Positions 34,071 to 43,001 are shown, counted from the stretch's first letter. The stretch: 64,000 nt of DNA from UBA1573 sp034005165 (GCA_034005165.1 JAVEVE010000001.1:124001-188000); one strand, 5' to 3'. Made by a program: numbers and translations. The notes: generated by a model not told the origin, from the letters alone.

Positions 34071-34782
34071 TCTGAACTTCTCCTCCAGTCATTTCCTCGG
34101 CAGAACTGACCTTTGCCGTCACAGGATCAAAAACATGCAATTGGCCACTTTCAAGGATTAAACGAGGATGTGGCAAGCGGTCTAGAATCTGGAGACTATG
34201 CGTTGCAATAACAATCGTTGTCCCCATTTTATTAAGCTGCTCGAACAGGCCCATCAGCTTCATTCCAATTTCGTCATCGAGGTTTCCTGTCGGTTCATCA
34301 GCCAATAAGAGCTTCGGATTGGCAATAACAGCGCGTGCAATTGCAATTCGCTGTTGTTGCCCACCTGACAGCGTTGCAGGTAAACGATGCATACAATCGC
34401 CAAGTCCCACCCAGTCAAGTAACTCTTCAACATGTAACTTAATCTTTTTCTCGTCTATCCCGTTAATCCGGAGAGGCAACGCAACGTTCTCGAATGCAGA
34501 CAAATGAGGAAGAAGCCTGAAATCCTGGAAGATCACCCCGATACCCTGACGCAGTAATGCCAGCTCTTCACGGGGAAGAACGCTGGTATTTTTACCGAAA
34601 GCGTGGATCGTCCCGCGTGTAGGGCGTCGACCAAGATAGAGCAGGGACATAAGAGATGTTTTACCCGCACCGCTTGGTCCGCATAGAAAATGGAAAGAAC
34701 CTTGCTCCAGAGTGAAGTTAATATCACTCAAAACTTCCGGCCCTATACCATAACGTAATCCGACATGTTCAAATTTAATCAT
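34063..34782 (-). CDS. ftsE: Cell division ATP-binding protein FtsE
   Basis: The ABC ATPase of the FtsEX complex. Walker A is GPSGAGKT (35-42), the signature LSGGQQQRIAIARA, Walker B LLLADEPTGNLD, and the switch His is in VIATHS. Length is 239 residues from ATG 34782, which gives the family's usual start MIKFEHVGLRY; a longer frame adds 14 unlikely residues. Divergent from the zinc-ribbon gene and overlapping ftsX, the normal alphaproteobacterial arrangement. Confidence 0.96.
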   Translation of the reverse strand: MIKFEHVGLRYGIGPEVLSDINFTLEQGSFHFLCGPSGAGKTSLMSLLYLGRRPTRGTIHAFGKNTSVLPREELALLRQGIGVIFQDFRLLPHLSAFENVALPLRINGIDEKKIKLHVEELLDWVGLGDCMHRLPATLSGGQQQRIAIARAVIANPKLLLADEPTGNLDDEIGMKLMGLFEQLNKMGTTIVIATHSLQILDRLPHPRLILESGQLHVFDPVTAKVSSAEEMTGGEVQNV

Positions 34783-34860
34783 AACAACAGTAAACCCTGC
34801 TTGCTCAAAATGACTCAGCAACATATTATAAATACATGAGACTCTTAACGGTTTGAAGGT

Positions 34861-35871
34861 ATGATTTTAACCTGCCCCTCATGTTCAGCGAGATATATGG
34901 TGTCCCCCGATTCAATCGGAAAGAAGGGCCGTGCTGTGCGCTGCGCTTCTTGCAAGCACGAATGGTTTCAAAAATCTGAAAAAGATACTCTGGACGATTT
35001 GATTTCCAGAATTCAGGCCGAAGAGTTTGACGAAATAGGTTTTCAGGAATCTGGCTCTCCCATAAAACAAGGTACAACACAGGGAATTCCTTATTTATCA
35101 AATCTTTTTGCAAGAATAGTCGCACACAGAGCACGCATAAACTACTGGGCGTTTAAAAAGCGACAAACAATAAAATCTGGATTACGCAAACTTCTCTCCA
35201 TTTTCCCGCAAAGTAAGCAAGATATCAAAAAGATAGTCGGGGGGGCAATTTTGGCCGTACTGACTTTTGCAATACTGGGCGGCGGGACACTACTCAGCCA
35301 CAATTTAATTTCGAATATATTCCCTGAAACTGAATCCGTTTTCGAGAAATTCGGTTTGGAACATAAATCCGCAGCAATAAACTATAACGAATCTCTTGCT
35401 CTCGACCGTATGGAATACTCCCTTTCCGAGGACGAAACTGGTGCGGCATTTCTTAGGGGCATGATGATTAACCTGACAGATGAAGAAATAGTGCTCCCCT
35501 CTTTGGAAATCAACAGACTTGATGAAAAGGGAAATGTATTACATTCCCAGACTTACACATTTCCAGAGGAAAAAATAGAACCTGAAGGGCAGATCGGCAT
35601 AGAAATCGCCCTTGCCGAAATCACCCCCCTACAAGTTTCTGCGCGGGAAGTAATACCCAAAGCGCAGAAGATCGAAGTTTTCTATACCGCACCTCCAAGC
35701 GGAGAAAGCGCAGACTCTATGGCGAACGATGAAGACCATGTTCCTGCGCCAAACGGAGAAAAAGCCGCATCTAAACCAGAGCACCAGCCGGCAGACCATG
35801 ATCTGCCCAAACCGTTTGAGGGTGTTACGCCATCACCTGACGCTAAAACACCTGCCCACAATACACATTAG
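34861..35871 (+). CDS. MJ0042-type zinc-ribbon membrane protein
   Basis: A 336-residue protein with an N-terminal zinc ribbon (Cys5, Cys8, Cys28, Cys31, in MILTCPSC and RCASCKHEW). A cytoplasmic linker and one membrane helix (about 121-143) follow, then a DUF3426-like domain (about 175-285) with LRGMMINLTDEEIVLPSLEI and EVFYTAPP. An acidic Pro-rich tail closes it. Genes of this type commonly stand head-to-head with ftsE in alphaproteobacteria; their role is not established. GAAGGT precedes the ATG. Confidence 0.87.
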   Translation: MILTCPSCSARYMVSPDSIGKKGRAVRCASCKHEWFQKSEKDTLDDLISRIQAEEFDEIGFQESGSPIKQGTTQGIPYLSNLFARIVAHRARINYWAFKKRQTIKSGLRKLLSIFPQSKQDIKKIVGGAILAVLTFAILGGGTLLSHNLISNIFPETESVFEKFGLEHKSAAINYNESLALDRMEYSLSEDETGAAFLRGMMINLTDEEIVLPSLEINRLDEKGNVLHSQTYTFPEEKIEPEGQIGIEIALAEITPLQVSAREVIPKAQKIEVFYTAPPSGESADSMANDEDHVPAPNGEKAASKPEHQPADHDLPKPFEGVTPSPDAKTPAHNTH

Positions 35872-35886
35872 GCGGAATTACAGAAA

Positions 35887-36027
35887 CTATTGGGCCGGAT
35901 AAGTAGACGGGAAACTATCATTCTCATGGCTTGACGGTGCTTGCAATTTACCGGGTTTAATCCCGCAACCGCACAAAGTCAGGCTAATGACAGCAAAAGC
36001 GCATATATGAAAAAAAATTTTGTGCAA
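35887..36027 (-). CDS. lptM: LptM-like small lipoprotein
   Basis: A 46-residue frame beginning with TTG at 36027 and GAGGA eight bases upstream. It encodes a short signal peptide (HKIFFHICAFAVISLTLCG), a lipobox LCGC and then CGIKPGKLQAP, which fits the CGxKGxLxxP start of mature LptM/YifL lipoproteins that help mature the LPS translocon. It ends FPSTYPAQ, like alphaproteobacterial members with a final Tyr-Pro. An in-frame TTG at 36042 would add five residues. In related genomes this gene lies between argH and lysA with tlpA nearby; here it is directly divergent from a tlpA-like gene. Too short for most gene callers. Confidence 0.75.
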   Translation of the reverse strand: MHKIFFHICAFAVISLTLCGCGIKPGKLQAPSSHENDSFPSTYPAQ

Positions 36028-36053
36028 AGCAACTATCCTCAAAAGAATTCTGA

Positions 36054-36066
36054 TATACTATTTATA
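36054..36066. promoter_or_regulatory. Possible back-to-back -10 elements for tlpA-like gene and lptM
   Basis: On the plus strand TGATATACT gives an extended -10 (TATACT, 36054-36059), about 60 bases before the tlpA-like gene. On the minus strand TATAAA (36061-36066) lies about 35 bases before the lptM-like start. No good -35 is seen for either. Tentative. Confidence 0.3.
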
Positions 36067-36121
36067 CAGAAAAGCAGAATAGCATAGCATTAAGACACAG
36101 AAAAGACAGGAAGCCCTTTTA

Positions 36122-36736
36122 ATGACCAAACGACTGATTGCACTCTCCTTAGCAATTGTAATTAGCCTTTGTGGACACCTGAGCGCGTCAAGTCATGCCC
36201 AAACACTTTCAGAAGCCGCTGAAGCATCTCAGGATGCGGGGCCTTATAAAAAAGAGCTAGAGGCAGATTTCAGCAAAGTTGTAAAATATGGGGAAGCCAA
36301 GATCGAAAACATCGAGATGGAAACCTTTAAAAGGGACATGGCTCGCCTGCATCAAGACTCTGACCGTTTAACCCTGATTAACTACTGGGCATCATGGTGC
36401 GCATTTTGCTACATGGAATTTCAACCACTTCGCAAGTTGGCAGACGACCACCCGGAAATGGTGAAGATCATCTATGTCGGAGATACAAAGAACGGATACA
36501 AAGAGTTCACAAGAATTTCCGATAAAGCCAATCTACCACAAGACGACAATTTTTATGACTCGCGAAATTTTGTCCGCAACTGGATCAATGTCAGAACATA
36601 CCCGACTACTTTGCTGGTTTCTCCGGACGGTAAAATATTATATCGTTTTGAAGGGAATGGGGAATGGAACAGCGAATATATGCGTAATTTTCTTAAATCT
36701 ATCTACGACACAACCAAAAAACCATCAGGAAGTTAA
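36122..36736 (+). CDS. tlpA: TlpA-like periplasmic thioredoxin
   Basis: A predicted secreted reductase of the TlpA/ResA type, which keeps envelope cysteines reduced, for example for cytochrome c or cytochrome oxidase assembly. Signal peptide is at 1-27 (ending SHAQ). The redox motif is WCAFC (Cys93, Cys96) in LINYWASWCAFCYMEF, and a cis-Pro lies in VRTYPTTLLVSPDG. The 204-residue length is normal. It is divergent from the lptM-like gene. Confidence 0.88.
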   Translation: MTKRLIALSLAIVISLCGHLSASSHAQTLSEAAEASQDAGPYKKELEADFSKVVKYGEAKIENIEMETFKRDMARLHQDSDRLTLINYWASWCAFCYMEFQPLRKLADDHPEMVKIIYVGDTKNGYKEFTRISDKANLPQDDNFYDSRNFVRNWINVRTYPTTLLVSPDGKILYRFEGNGEWNSEYMRNFLKSIYDTTKKPSGS

Positions 36737-36799
36737 TAATAATTAACCTTTTTAGGTCACCTTATAACGTTGTAGGATACACAGGACATTTTAAAGCGA

Positions 36800-38101
36800 A
36801 TGAATGAAGCAGCCGCCACGCAGAATGAAAGACTAACACAAGATCAGCTCGATGCTATGGTTAGCCTGCATACGCGTTATCTGGAAGGGCGGATAGGTGG
36901 CCGCAGAGCTACCTTGAAACATATAGATATTTCAGGATTGAACCTGAAAGGAAAGAACCTGAGACACGCGGATTTTTCCGGCTGCACAATGCGCAGGATG
37001 GACCTTTCTAACACGAATTTTCAGGAAGCTATTTTATACGCATGCGACCTTAGCTTTTCGAATCTCAATAACACCAGCTTTGTACGCGCAGATATGCGCG
37101 GAACAAAAATTGAAAGTGCGAACCTTATTGGTGCAGATTTGGAAAAGGCCGACTTGCGTGTTGGAGCCATTGCTCAAGATGGGACATATGCAACCCCACA
37201 GGCCGTAAACTTCAGGGGTGCAAACCTCTCAGGGGCACGTCTGGCAGGGACAATGGCAAATAATGCAGACTTCTCCGATGCCATCATGTCTCAAATTAAC
37301 ATCCAGAACGCAGACCTCAGGGGAGCAAAACTCTCTGGGGCTGATTTAACCGGTGCTGATGTCGAAGGCGTGCAACTCTCCGGGGCTGATCTTCAAAACA
37401 CAATTCTTACAGGCGTAAATATTGATGCTGTAAAAGATGATCTCGATATTTCAACTGCTATAACAGATGATAATATTGGGCCATCAGTGACAGAGCTTGT
37501 TACGCCTCTGGTAAAGCTGATAGAAGAGCACCAGATGTGGGTGGAAACATCAGGAGAACGAGGTCACCAATTAGACCTCTCCGATTACGACTTAAGAGAA
37601 ATCGGATCCCTGAAAATGGAAAAATTAACGGCACTAAGGGCGCGTCGGGCAAAGTTCTTTGCCATGAATCTCTTCCGCGTAGAACTTCAAAGTGCGGTAC
37701 TGGATGAATGCGATTTCAGAAGATGTGACCTGGAGGGAGCAGACTTCCGTGGATCAACAATGCTTCACGCAAAATTTTCTCATGCACGATTGTCTAAGGC
37801 TAATTTTACAGCCCTGTTATTCACCAAGAGCAGCAACAGTCGCATAGCATCATGCGATTTGAGATGGGCGGAATTCCGCTATGCCGACCTGACCGAGGCA
37901 CGTTTAAAAGGTGCAAATCTGCAATACGCAGACCTGTCTTACGCCAATTTGACGGGATGTGACTTACGCGAATGCGATCTAACGGGGGCAAACCTCGAGG
38001 GAGCTATGTTGGACGATGCTGATCTCGAGGACGCGATTCTATCCAACGGAGCACCAAGCCGTGCATTTTCGCTTGGCTCATTAAAGGACAAAACAAGCTA
38101 A
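36800..38101 (+). CDS. Pentapeptide-repeat protein with two repeat modules
   Basis: A 433-residue cytoplasmic-looking protein without signal peptide. Two modules share the same header: residues about 18-45 (VSLHTRYLEGRIGGRRATL) and about 237-265 (IEEHQMWVETSGERGHQLDL). Each is followed by many A(D/N)LxX repeats such as ADLTGADVEGVQLSGADL and ANLQYADLSYANLTGCDL. Such repeats fold into a right-handed four-sided beta-helix. The header-plus-repeat arrangement recurs in alphaproteobacterial proteins, but its role is unknown; a DNA-gyrase-mimic role as in Qnr/MfpA is possible but not shown. It ends 4 bases before the convergent etfA. Confidence 0.88.
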   Translation: MNEAAATQNERLTQDQLDAMVSLHTRYLEGRIGGRRATLKHIDISGLNLKGKNLRHADFSGCTMRRMDLSNTNFQEAILYACDLSFSNLNNTSFVRADMRGTKIESANLIGADLEKADLRVGAIAQDGTYATPQAVNFRGANLSGARLAGTMANNADFSDAIMSQINIQNADLRGAKLSGADLTGADVEGVQLSGADLQNTILTGVNIDAVKDDLDISTAITDDNIGPSVTELVTPLVKLIEEHQMWVETSGERGHQLDLSDYDLREIGSLKMEKLTALRARRAKFFAMNLFRVELQSAVLDECDFRRCDLEGADFRGSTMLHAKFSHARLSKANFTALLFTKSSNSRIASCDLRWAEFRYADLTEARLKGANLQYADLSYANLTGCDLRECDLTGANLEGAMLDDADLEDAILSNGAPSRAFSLGSLKDKTS

Positions 38102-38105
38102 CCTT

Positions 38106-39041
38106 TTACAACTTGCCTGTCATCTCCGGAACCGCCTCAAATAAATCGGCAACCAATCCATAATCGGCAACTTGGAATATAGGTGCCTCTGGATCTTTGT
38201 TAATCGCAACAATAATCTTGGAATCTTTCATGCCCGCCAGATGCTGAATAGCGCCAGAAATTCCGACAGCAATATATAACTGCGGAGCAACAACTTTACC
38301 TGTTTGCCCCACCTGATAATCATTCGACACATATCCCGCATCAACCGCAGCACGGGAGGCTCCGACCGCAGCGCCAAGCTTGTCCGCCAAAGATTCGATA
38401 ATTGCAAAATTCTCGGCAGATCCTAACCCTCGACCTCCTGATACAACTATTTTTGCAGCAGGTAATTCTGGCCGCGCAGATTTCGTCAATTCTTCACCGA
38501 CAAATTGGGTCATTTCTGATGAGCCCAACACAGAAACATCACCAGCTTCAACAGGGGCATTGCCGCCACTTGTTGCAGCAGGATCAAAGGCAGTCGTCCG
38601 AATAGTCAAAAGTTTTATAGCATCAGAACTCTCAACAGTTGCGATGGCGTTACCTGCATAAACAGGACGCTTGAATTGTTTATCCGATAAAATTTCAATA
38701 ACATCAGAAACCTGCTGAACGTCCAAAAGACCGGCTACGCGCGGCAATAAATTTTTTCCGAAAATTGTACCCGGTGCCAATATATGAGAATACTGTCCAG
38801 CAATAGCAGAAATGGCGGGAGCAAGAACTTCCGGTAATTGATGAGCAAGACAAGGTGAGGATAGGGTTATAACTTTGGAAACGCCGGAAATGACTGCCGC
38901 CGATTGGCCAATAGCAGAAACATCAGATCCTGCGACTAAAACATGCACATCTTGACACAACTTCAAAGCAGCAGTCACAGTATTAAGAGTGGACGATTTA
39001 ATCAAACCTGCACTATGCTCGCAAATAACCAAAACTGTCAT
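38106..39041 (-). CDS. etfA: Electron transfer flavoprotein alpha subunit
   Basis: Carries FAD and passes electrons from acyl-CoA and other dehydrogenases to ETF-ubiquinone oxidoreductase. The 311-residue protein has the N-terminal ETF fold and the C-terminal FAD domain with KIVVSGGRGLGSAENF (about 197-212), the VGASRAAVDAGYV segment, QVGQTGKVVAPQLYIAVGIS, and the IVAINKDPEAPIFQVADYG end. It lies 1 base after etfB, so the two subunits are co-translated. Confidence 0.96.
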   Translation of the reverse strand: MTVLVICEHSAGLIKSSTLNTVTAALKLCQDVHVLVAGSDVSAIGQSAAVISGVSKVITLSSPCLAHQLPEVLAPAISAIAGQYSHILAPGTIFGKNLLPRVAGLLDVQQVSDVIEILSDKQFKRPVYAGNAIATVESSDAIKLLTIRTTAFDPAATSGGNAPVEAGDVSVLGSSEMTQFVGEELTKSARPELPAAKIVVSGGRGLGSAENFAIIESLADKLGAAVGASRAAVDAGYVSNDYQVGQTGKVVAPQLYIAVGISGAIQHLAGMKDSKIIVAINKDPEAPIFQVADYGLVADLFEAVPEMTGKL

Positions 39042-39042
39042 C

Positions 39043-39810
39043 TTAAATAACCTTTGCTTCGTTTTTCAGTTTATCAAGAAGTGCATCAACAGACTCGACT
39101 TTGATACCTTCACTTCTAACAGGAGGCTCCTCCAGTCCAACCAATGCCATTCGAGGAGATAGATCCACCCCGAGATCGGCAGGAGACATCACTGCCAGCG
39201 GCTTTTGTTTGGCCTTCATAATATTGGGTAAGGCCGCGTAACGCGGTTCATTCAATCGAAGATCTGTTGTAATAATAGCAGGTAATGCAATTTTTAGAGT
39301 CTCGAGACCGCCGTCAATTTCGCGCGTAACATTTGCTGATGAGGCGTCATCCAACTCGACTTTGGATGCAAAGGTCGCCTGTGGCCATCCCATCATAGCC
39401 GCCAACATTTGCCCGGTCTGATTTGAATCATCATCAATAGACTGCTTGCCCATAATCACCAATTGAGGAGATTCCTGAGCAATAACTGCTTTGAGGGTCT
39501 TTGCAACAGCCAAAGGCTCGACACCACCCAAGTCGGTCGGCATATCTGTCTGAACAAGAATACCGCGGTCAGCACCAACAGCCATAGCCGTTCTCAACAC
39601 GTCTTGAGCTTTGTCAGGACCGATCGTCACAACAATAATTTCAGTGACGACACCTTTTTCTTTGAGGCGTACAGCTTCTTCAACTGCGATTTCATCAAAA
39701 GGGTTCATCGACATCTTGACATTCGTCAAATCGACACCGCTTTTATCTGCTTTCAGTCTGATTTTGACATTGTAATCAACAACACGTTTAACCGGAACTA
39801 GAACTTTCAT
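39043..39810 (-). CDS. etfB: Electron transfer flavoprotein beta subunit
   Basis: The AMP-binding partner of EtfA. From ATG 39810 the protein begins MKVLVPVKRVVDYNVKIR as usual for the family. It also shows MSMNPFDEIAVEEAVRLKEKG (one span), the LGVEPLAVAKTL-type helix and the GKQSIDDDSNQTGQMLAAMM signature (about 120-139). Length 255. A longer frame adds 14 residues ahead of the conserved start. It lies between the twin-TM gene and etfA. Confidence 0.95.
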   Translation of the reverse strand: MKVLVPVKRVVDYNVKIRLKADKSGVDLTNVKMSMNPFDEIAVEEAVRLKEKGVVTEIIVVTIGPDKAQDVLRTAMAVGADRGILVQTDMPTDLGGVEPLAVAKTLKAVIAQESPQLVIMGKQSIDDDSNQTGQMLAAMMGWPQATFASKVELDDASSANVTREIDGGLETLKIALPAIITTDLRLNEPRYAALPNIMKAKQKPLAVMSPADLGVDLSPRMALVGLEEPPVRSEGIKVESVDALLDKLKNEAKVI

Positions 39811-39836
39811 TTTTGCTACTCTATCAAAGGAACGGA

Positions 39837-40028
39837 TTAGGAAACAAACCACAAGGATGCCAGAAGCAGAAGGCTAGCAGCCTGAAAAGCCACACGCAAG
39901 CGCATAAGCGTATTACCATACTTCTTATTAAATTCTCCGCCCTTGAGCATTGAAAGAATACCCAACAGCAAAACACCAAAAACAGCCACACAAGTCAGGC
40001 ACAACAATATCAGTAATAAAGGTTCCAT
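39837..40028 (-). CDS. Twin transmembrane helix small protein (HIG1-like)
   Basis: A 63-residue protein of two membrane helices (about 3-27 and 44-62) joined by the basic loop GGEFNKKYGNTLMRLR. This matches the HIG1-type small proteins that alphaproteobacteria often encode next to etfB; mitochondrial HIG1 relatives assist respiratory complex IV. It lies 26 bases before etfB and 6 bases after ubiG. Confidence 0.85.
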   Translation of the reverse strand: MEPLLLILLCLTCVAVFGVLLLGILSMLKGGEFNKKYGNTLMRLRVAFQAASLLLLASLWFVS

Positions 40029-40034
40029 TTTTTC

Positions 40035-40766
40035 CTACGCTATTTTTTCAGCAACCATAAAATAATTTATATCAAGATCATGCGAATTTAAGGCAAACGT
40101 ACCTGATAACGGTTTATAAACCAGGCCGCATGCTTGAAGCACTTTCAAATCGGAACATTCGGCAATACGCGCCAATTCAGATGGTTTAATAAATTTATTC
40201 CAATTATGCGTGCCTTCAGGCGCCCAACTTAAAATTCGCTCGGCAACAAAAATACCTAGGCCGTAAGATTTCCATGTTCTATTCAACGTCGAGAAAATAA
40301 CTTTGCCACCCGGTTTAAGAAGGTCCGAGCATAAGCCGACAAAGGCCATCGGAGACGAGACATGTTCGATAATTTCAAGTGCGGTAAGGTAATCAAACTT
40401 TTCGCCGGCAGCAACAAGATCTTCTGCTGCAGCATTTTTATATGTTACAGAAACACCGTGGCTCAGAGCATGTTCTCTTGCAACCTGAATTGCATGAGGA
40501 TCAGCGTCCACGCCTGTAACTTTGCCACCCAAACGGGACAAGGGTTCGCATATCAGCCCCCCCCCACATCCGATATCCAGAACAGATTTGCCCTTCAGCG
40601 GTCCGAATGCGGATGAAATAAATTTCATTCGGGCTTCTGCCATTTTGTGCAACGGCGCATAAGTCCCGTTAACATCCCACCAATCAGCTGCATGAGAGGA
40701 GAAATGAGAAATTTCTTCTGGATCGACCGTCGATCTGGCCTTGTGTTTCTGGATTTTCTGAATCAT
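40035..40766 (-). CDS. ubiG: Ubiquinone biosynthesis O-methyltransferase UbiG
   Basis: Catalyses both O-methylations of ubiquinone synthesis. The N-terminal family motif SSHAADWWDVNGTYAPLHKM (about 25-44) and the SAM site DIGCGGGLICEPLSRLG (about 64-80) with GVDADPHAI identify it. The later GTHNWNKFIKPSEL is also UbiG-specific. Length 243. It is divergent from lysC, a conserved alphaproteobacterial pairing, and feeds the quinone pool used by the ETF system encoded just downstream. Confidence 0.95.
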   Translation of the reverse strand: MIQKIQKHKARSTVDPEEISHFSSHAADWWDVNGTYAPLHKMAEARMKFISSAFGPLKGKSVLDIGCGGGLICEPLSRLGGKVTGVDADPHAIQVAREHALSHGVSVTYKNAAAEDLVAAGEKFDYLTALEIIEHVSSPMAFVGLCSDLLKPGGKVIFSTLNRTWKSYGLGIFVAERILSWAPEGTHNWNKFIKPSELARIAECSDLKVLQACGLVYKPLSGTFALNSHDLDINYFMVAEKIA

Positions 40767-40840
40767 AGAAACAGAATAAAGACTTTTTTTCCGAAAGACT
40801 ATAGGAAGTTAGGGGGAAAATTGCTATTCTGCCCGCCATT

Positions 40841-42082
40841 ATGTCGCGTATTGTGGTCAAATTCGGAGGAACTTCTGTCGCCGATCCCAGCAGGATCGAG
40901 AATGCGGCCGATAAAGTGCAATCCGAAGTTCGGCGCGGAAATAAAGTGATTGTTGTGGTATCTGCCATGGCGGGGGTAACAAACCAGCTTGTTGATTACT
41001 GCCAACAAATTGATCCCGGATGCGACCCGCATGAATATGACGCTGTTGTTGCGAGCGGAGAACAAATTACAACCGGCCTGATGGCTCTTGCGCTGCAAAA
41101 AAGGGGATTAAACTCGCGTTCTTTTATGGGATGGCAGGTTCCCATGATTTGCAATGACCAGCATGGACGCGCAAGAATTGATGAAATTCCGCCGGAAAAT
41201 CTTGAAAACTGCCTGGATAATGATGTCGTAGCTGTTGTTGCGGGATTTCAAGGCGTATCGAGATCAGGACGCATTTCAACATTGGGAAGAGGGGGATCTG
41301 ACACGACTGCAGTCGCTCTGGCAGCTTCTGTGAAAGCGCATCGCTGTGATATATACACGGATGTTGACGGAGTCTATACAACTGACCCGCGCATGGTCCC
41401 TCTGGCTAGCAAGCTGGAAAAAGTATCCTATGAAGAAATGCTGGAAATGGCTGCTCTGGGTGCAAAAGTTCTTCACCCCAGATCTGTCGAGCTGGCAATG
41501 GCATGGAATGTCCCATTACAAGTCCTGTCAAGTTTTGATCCGAAAATCGGAAGTGAACTTCCCGGAACCCTTATTGTCGCGGAGGAAGACATCATGGAAA
41601 AACAAATCGTCAACGGCGTTACCTACACACGAAACGAATCCAAAATCACCTTACTGAAAGTCCCTGATATGCCGGGGATTGCGGCCTCAATTTTTGCGCC
41701 TCTTGGGGAAAGCGGAATCAATGTGGATGTCATTGTCCAGAACGTTTCTCCTGATGGTAAAACGACGGATATGACCTTTACAGTTCCCAAAGGGGACTCT
41801 ACTCGCGTTAAATCGGTTTTAGAATCTCTGGAACCTTTAAAGCAATCAGAAATCAGGATTAACAATGATATTGCCAAAATTTCCATCATAGGCATCGGAA
41901 TGAGCTCTCATACTGGCGTTGCAAAAACCATGTTTACGACGCTGGCCGAAAACAAGATCAACATACAGGCCATCACAACTTCCGAAATAAAGATTAGCGT
42001 ACTTATCGACGAAAAATTCACCGAACTTGCAGTTCGTGCATTACACTCTGCATTCGATCTGGATCAAAAAAATGTCGGCTGA
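40841..42082 (+). CDS. lysC: Aspartate kinase LysC
   Basis: Phosphorylates aspartate, the first step to lysine, diaminopimelate, methionine and threonine. The kinase part starts VVKFGGTSVADPSRI (5-19) and includes GRGGSDTTAVALAASVKAH and TDVDGVYTTDPR. Two C-terminal ACT domains (about 265-413), including PDMPGIAASIFAPLGESGIN, allow feedback control. Length 413. No Shine-Dalgarno is visible before the ATG, but a TATTCT about 12 bases upstream hints at a leaderless message. In this genome the enzyme may chiefly serve diaminopimelate for the cell wall. Overlaps the next gene by 11 bases. Confidence 0.96.
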   Translation: MSRIVVKFGGTSVADPSRIENAADKVQSEVRRGNKVIVVVSAMAGVTNQLVDYCQQIDPGCDPHEYDAVVASGEQITTGLMALALQKRGLNSRSFMGWQVPMICNDQHGRARIDEIPPENLENCLDNDVVAVVAGFQGVSRSGRISTLGRGGSDTTAVALAASVKAHRCDIYTDVDGVYTTDPRMVPLASKLEKVSYEEMLEMAALGAKVLHPRSVELAMAWNVPLQVLSSFDPKIGSELPGTLIVAEEDIMEKQIVNGVTYTRNESKITLLKVPDMPGIAASIFAPLGESGINVDVIVQNVSPDGKTTDMTFTVPKGDSTRVKSVLESLEPLKQSEIRINNDIAKISIIGIGMSSHTGVAKTMFTTLAENKINIQAITTSEIKISVLIDEKFTELAVRALHSAFDLDQKNVG

Positions 42083-42995
42083 ATTAGAGAATAAAAAATA
42101 TCATCCTAAAGAATCCGAGGACCTTCTGAGAGATTTTCATACAGATCTGAGTGTAGGGGATATCCTTCATCGCGCGAGAACCAGGGCAGATATTACGCTG
42201 GAACATGCAGCCCAACAAACGCGCATAAGAATTTCATATCTGCAAGCAATTGAAGATGGACAATTGGACAGACTTCCCGGGCGCATCTACGCTTTGGGCT
42301 TTATTAAAACCTACGCAGAATTTCTCAACCTTGACGGCGAAAAAATAATTCAGCTTCTCAAACGCCAATCAGGAACAAAGGTTGCGCCCAAACCACTGCC
42401 GACAACAGCGCCCGTTGAAGAAGATCATTCCCTGCCATCACCAAAAACTTTTATTATCGTACTCATTATGCTGGTTTGCGGACTAACAATATATCCGTAC
42501 GCCTTTAAATCGGGAGCGGTGACAAAGTCAGTTCCCTCTGTTCCGGAAGATCTGAAGGAGCAGGTAACCTTGCTGACCAAACCTCAAACCAGAAAACCTG
42601 CGCCTGATCTTCTTGCCGAAGAAAGAGCTGACGGGGCATTGGGACAGGAAGTTACACTCGAAAATCAGGAAGAAGAAACTACCGAAGAAATTCTTGCGGA
42701 AGAGAGAAAGCATCCGGTCATTCTTAAGGCCTTGGAGAATGTCTGGCTGGAAATCAGAACACCCGAACAAAAGGCTATTCTATCTCGTGTTCTGTCCAAG
42801 GGAGAAGAGTACTGGGTCCCTGAAGATCAAGCTAATCTTGTTATGACCTTGGGAAATGCGGGGGGGTTACAAATTCTTGTGGAAGGTCAGCCACTCCCTC
42901 TTTTGGGAAGAAAGTCCCAAGTTGTCAGAAACCTATCACTTAACCCCGACTATTTAAAAGAAATCTTGAAAAAGGCGCAGAAAAAGTCCATGTAA
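42072..42995 (+). CDS. rodZ: RodZ-like HTH membrane protein
   Basis: A cytoskeleton-linked morphology factor candidate. From ATG 42072 the 307-residue protein has a helix-turn-helix domain of the RodZ/HTH_25 type (about 25-90: LHRARTRADITLEHAAQQTRI, GRIYALGFIKTYAEFLNLDG). One membrane helix follows (about 122-140, FIIVLIMLVCGLTIYPYAF), then a charged periplasmic spacer and a C-terminal DUF4115 domain (about 215-290, VWLEIRTPEQKAILSRVL). It overlaps the lysC stop and lies 6 bases before ispG, as in other alphaproteobacteria. Confidence 0.9.
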   Translation: MSAELENKKYHPKESEDLLRDFHTDLSVGDILHRARTRADITLEHAAQQTRIRISYLQAIEDGQLDRLPGRIYALGFIKTYAEFLNLDGEKIIQLLKRQSGTKVAPKPLPTTAPVEEDHSLPSPKTFIIVLIMLVCGLTIYPYAFKSGAVTKSVPSVPEDLKEQVTLLTKPQTRKPAPDLLAEERADGALGQEVTLENQEEETTEEILAEERKHPVILKALENVWLEIRTPEQKAILSRVLSKGEEYWVPEDQANLVMTLGNAGGLQILVEGQPLPLLGRKSQVVRNLSLNPDYLKEILKKAQKKSM

Positions 42996-43001
42996 AGGAT
43001 T

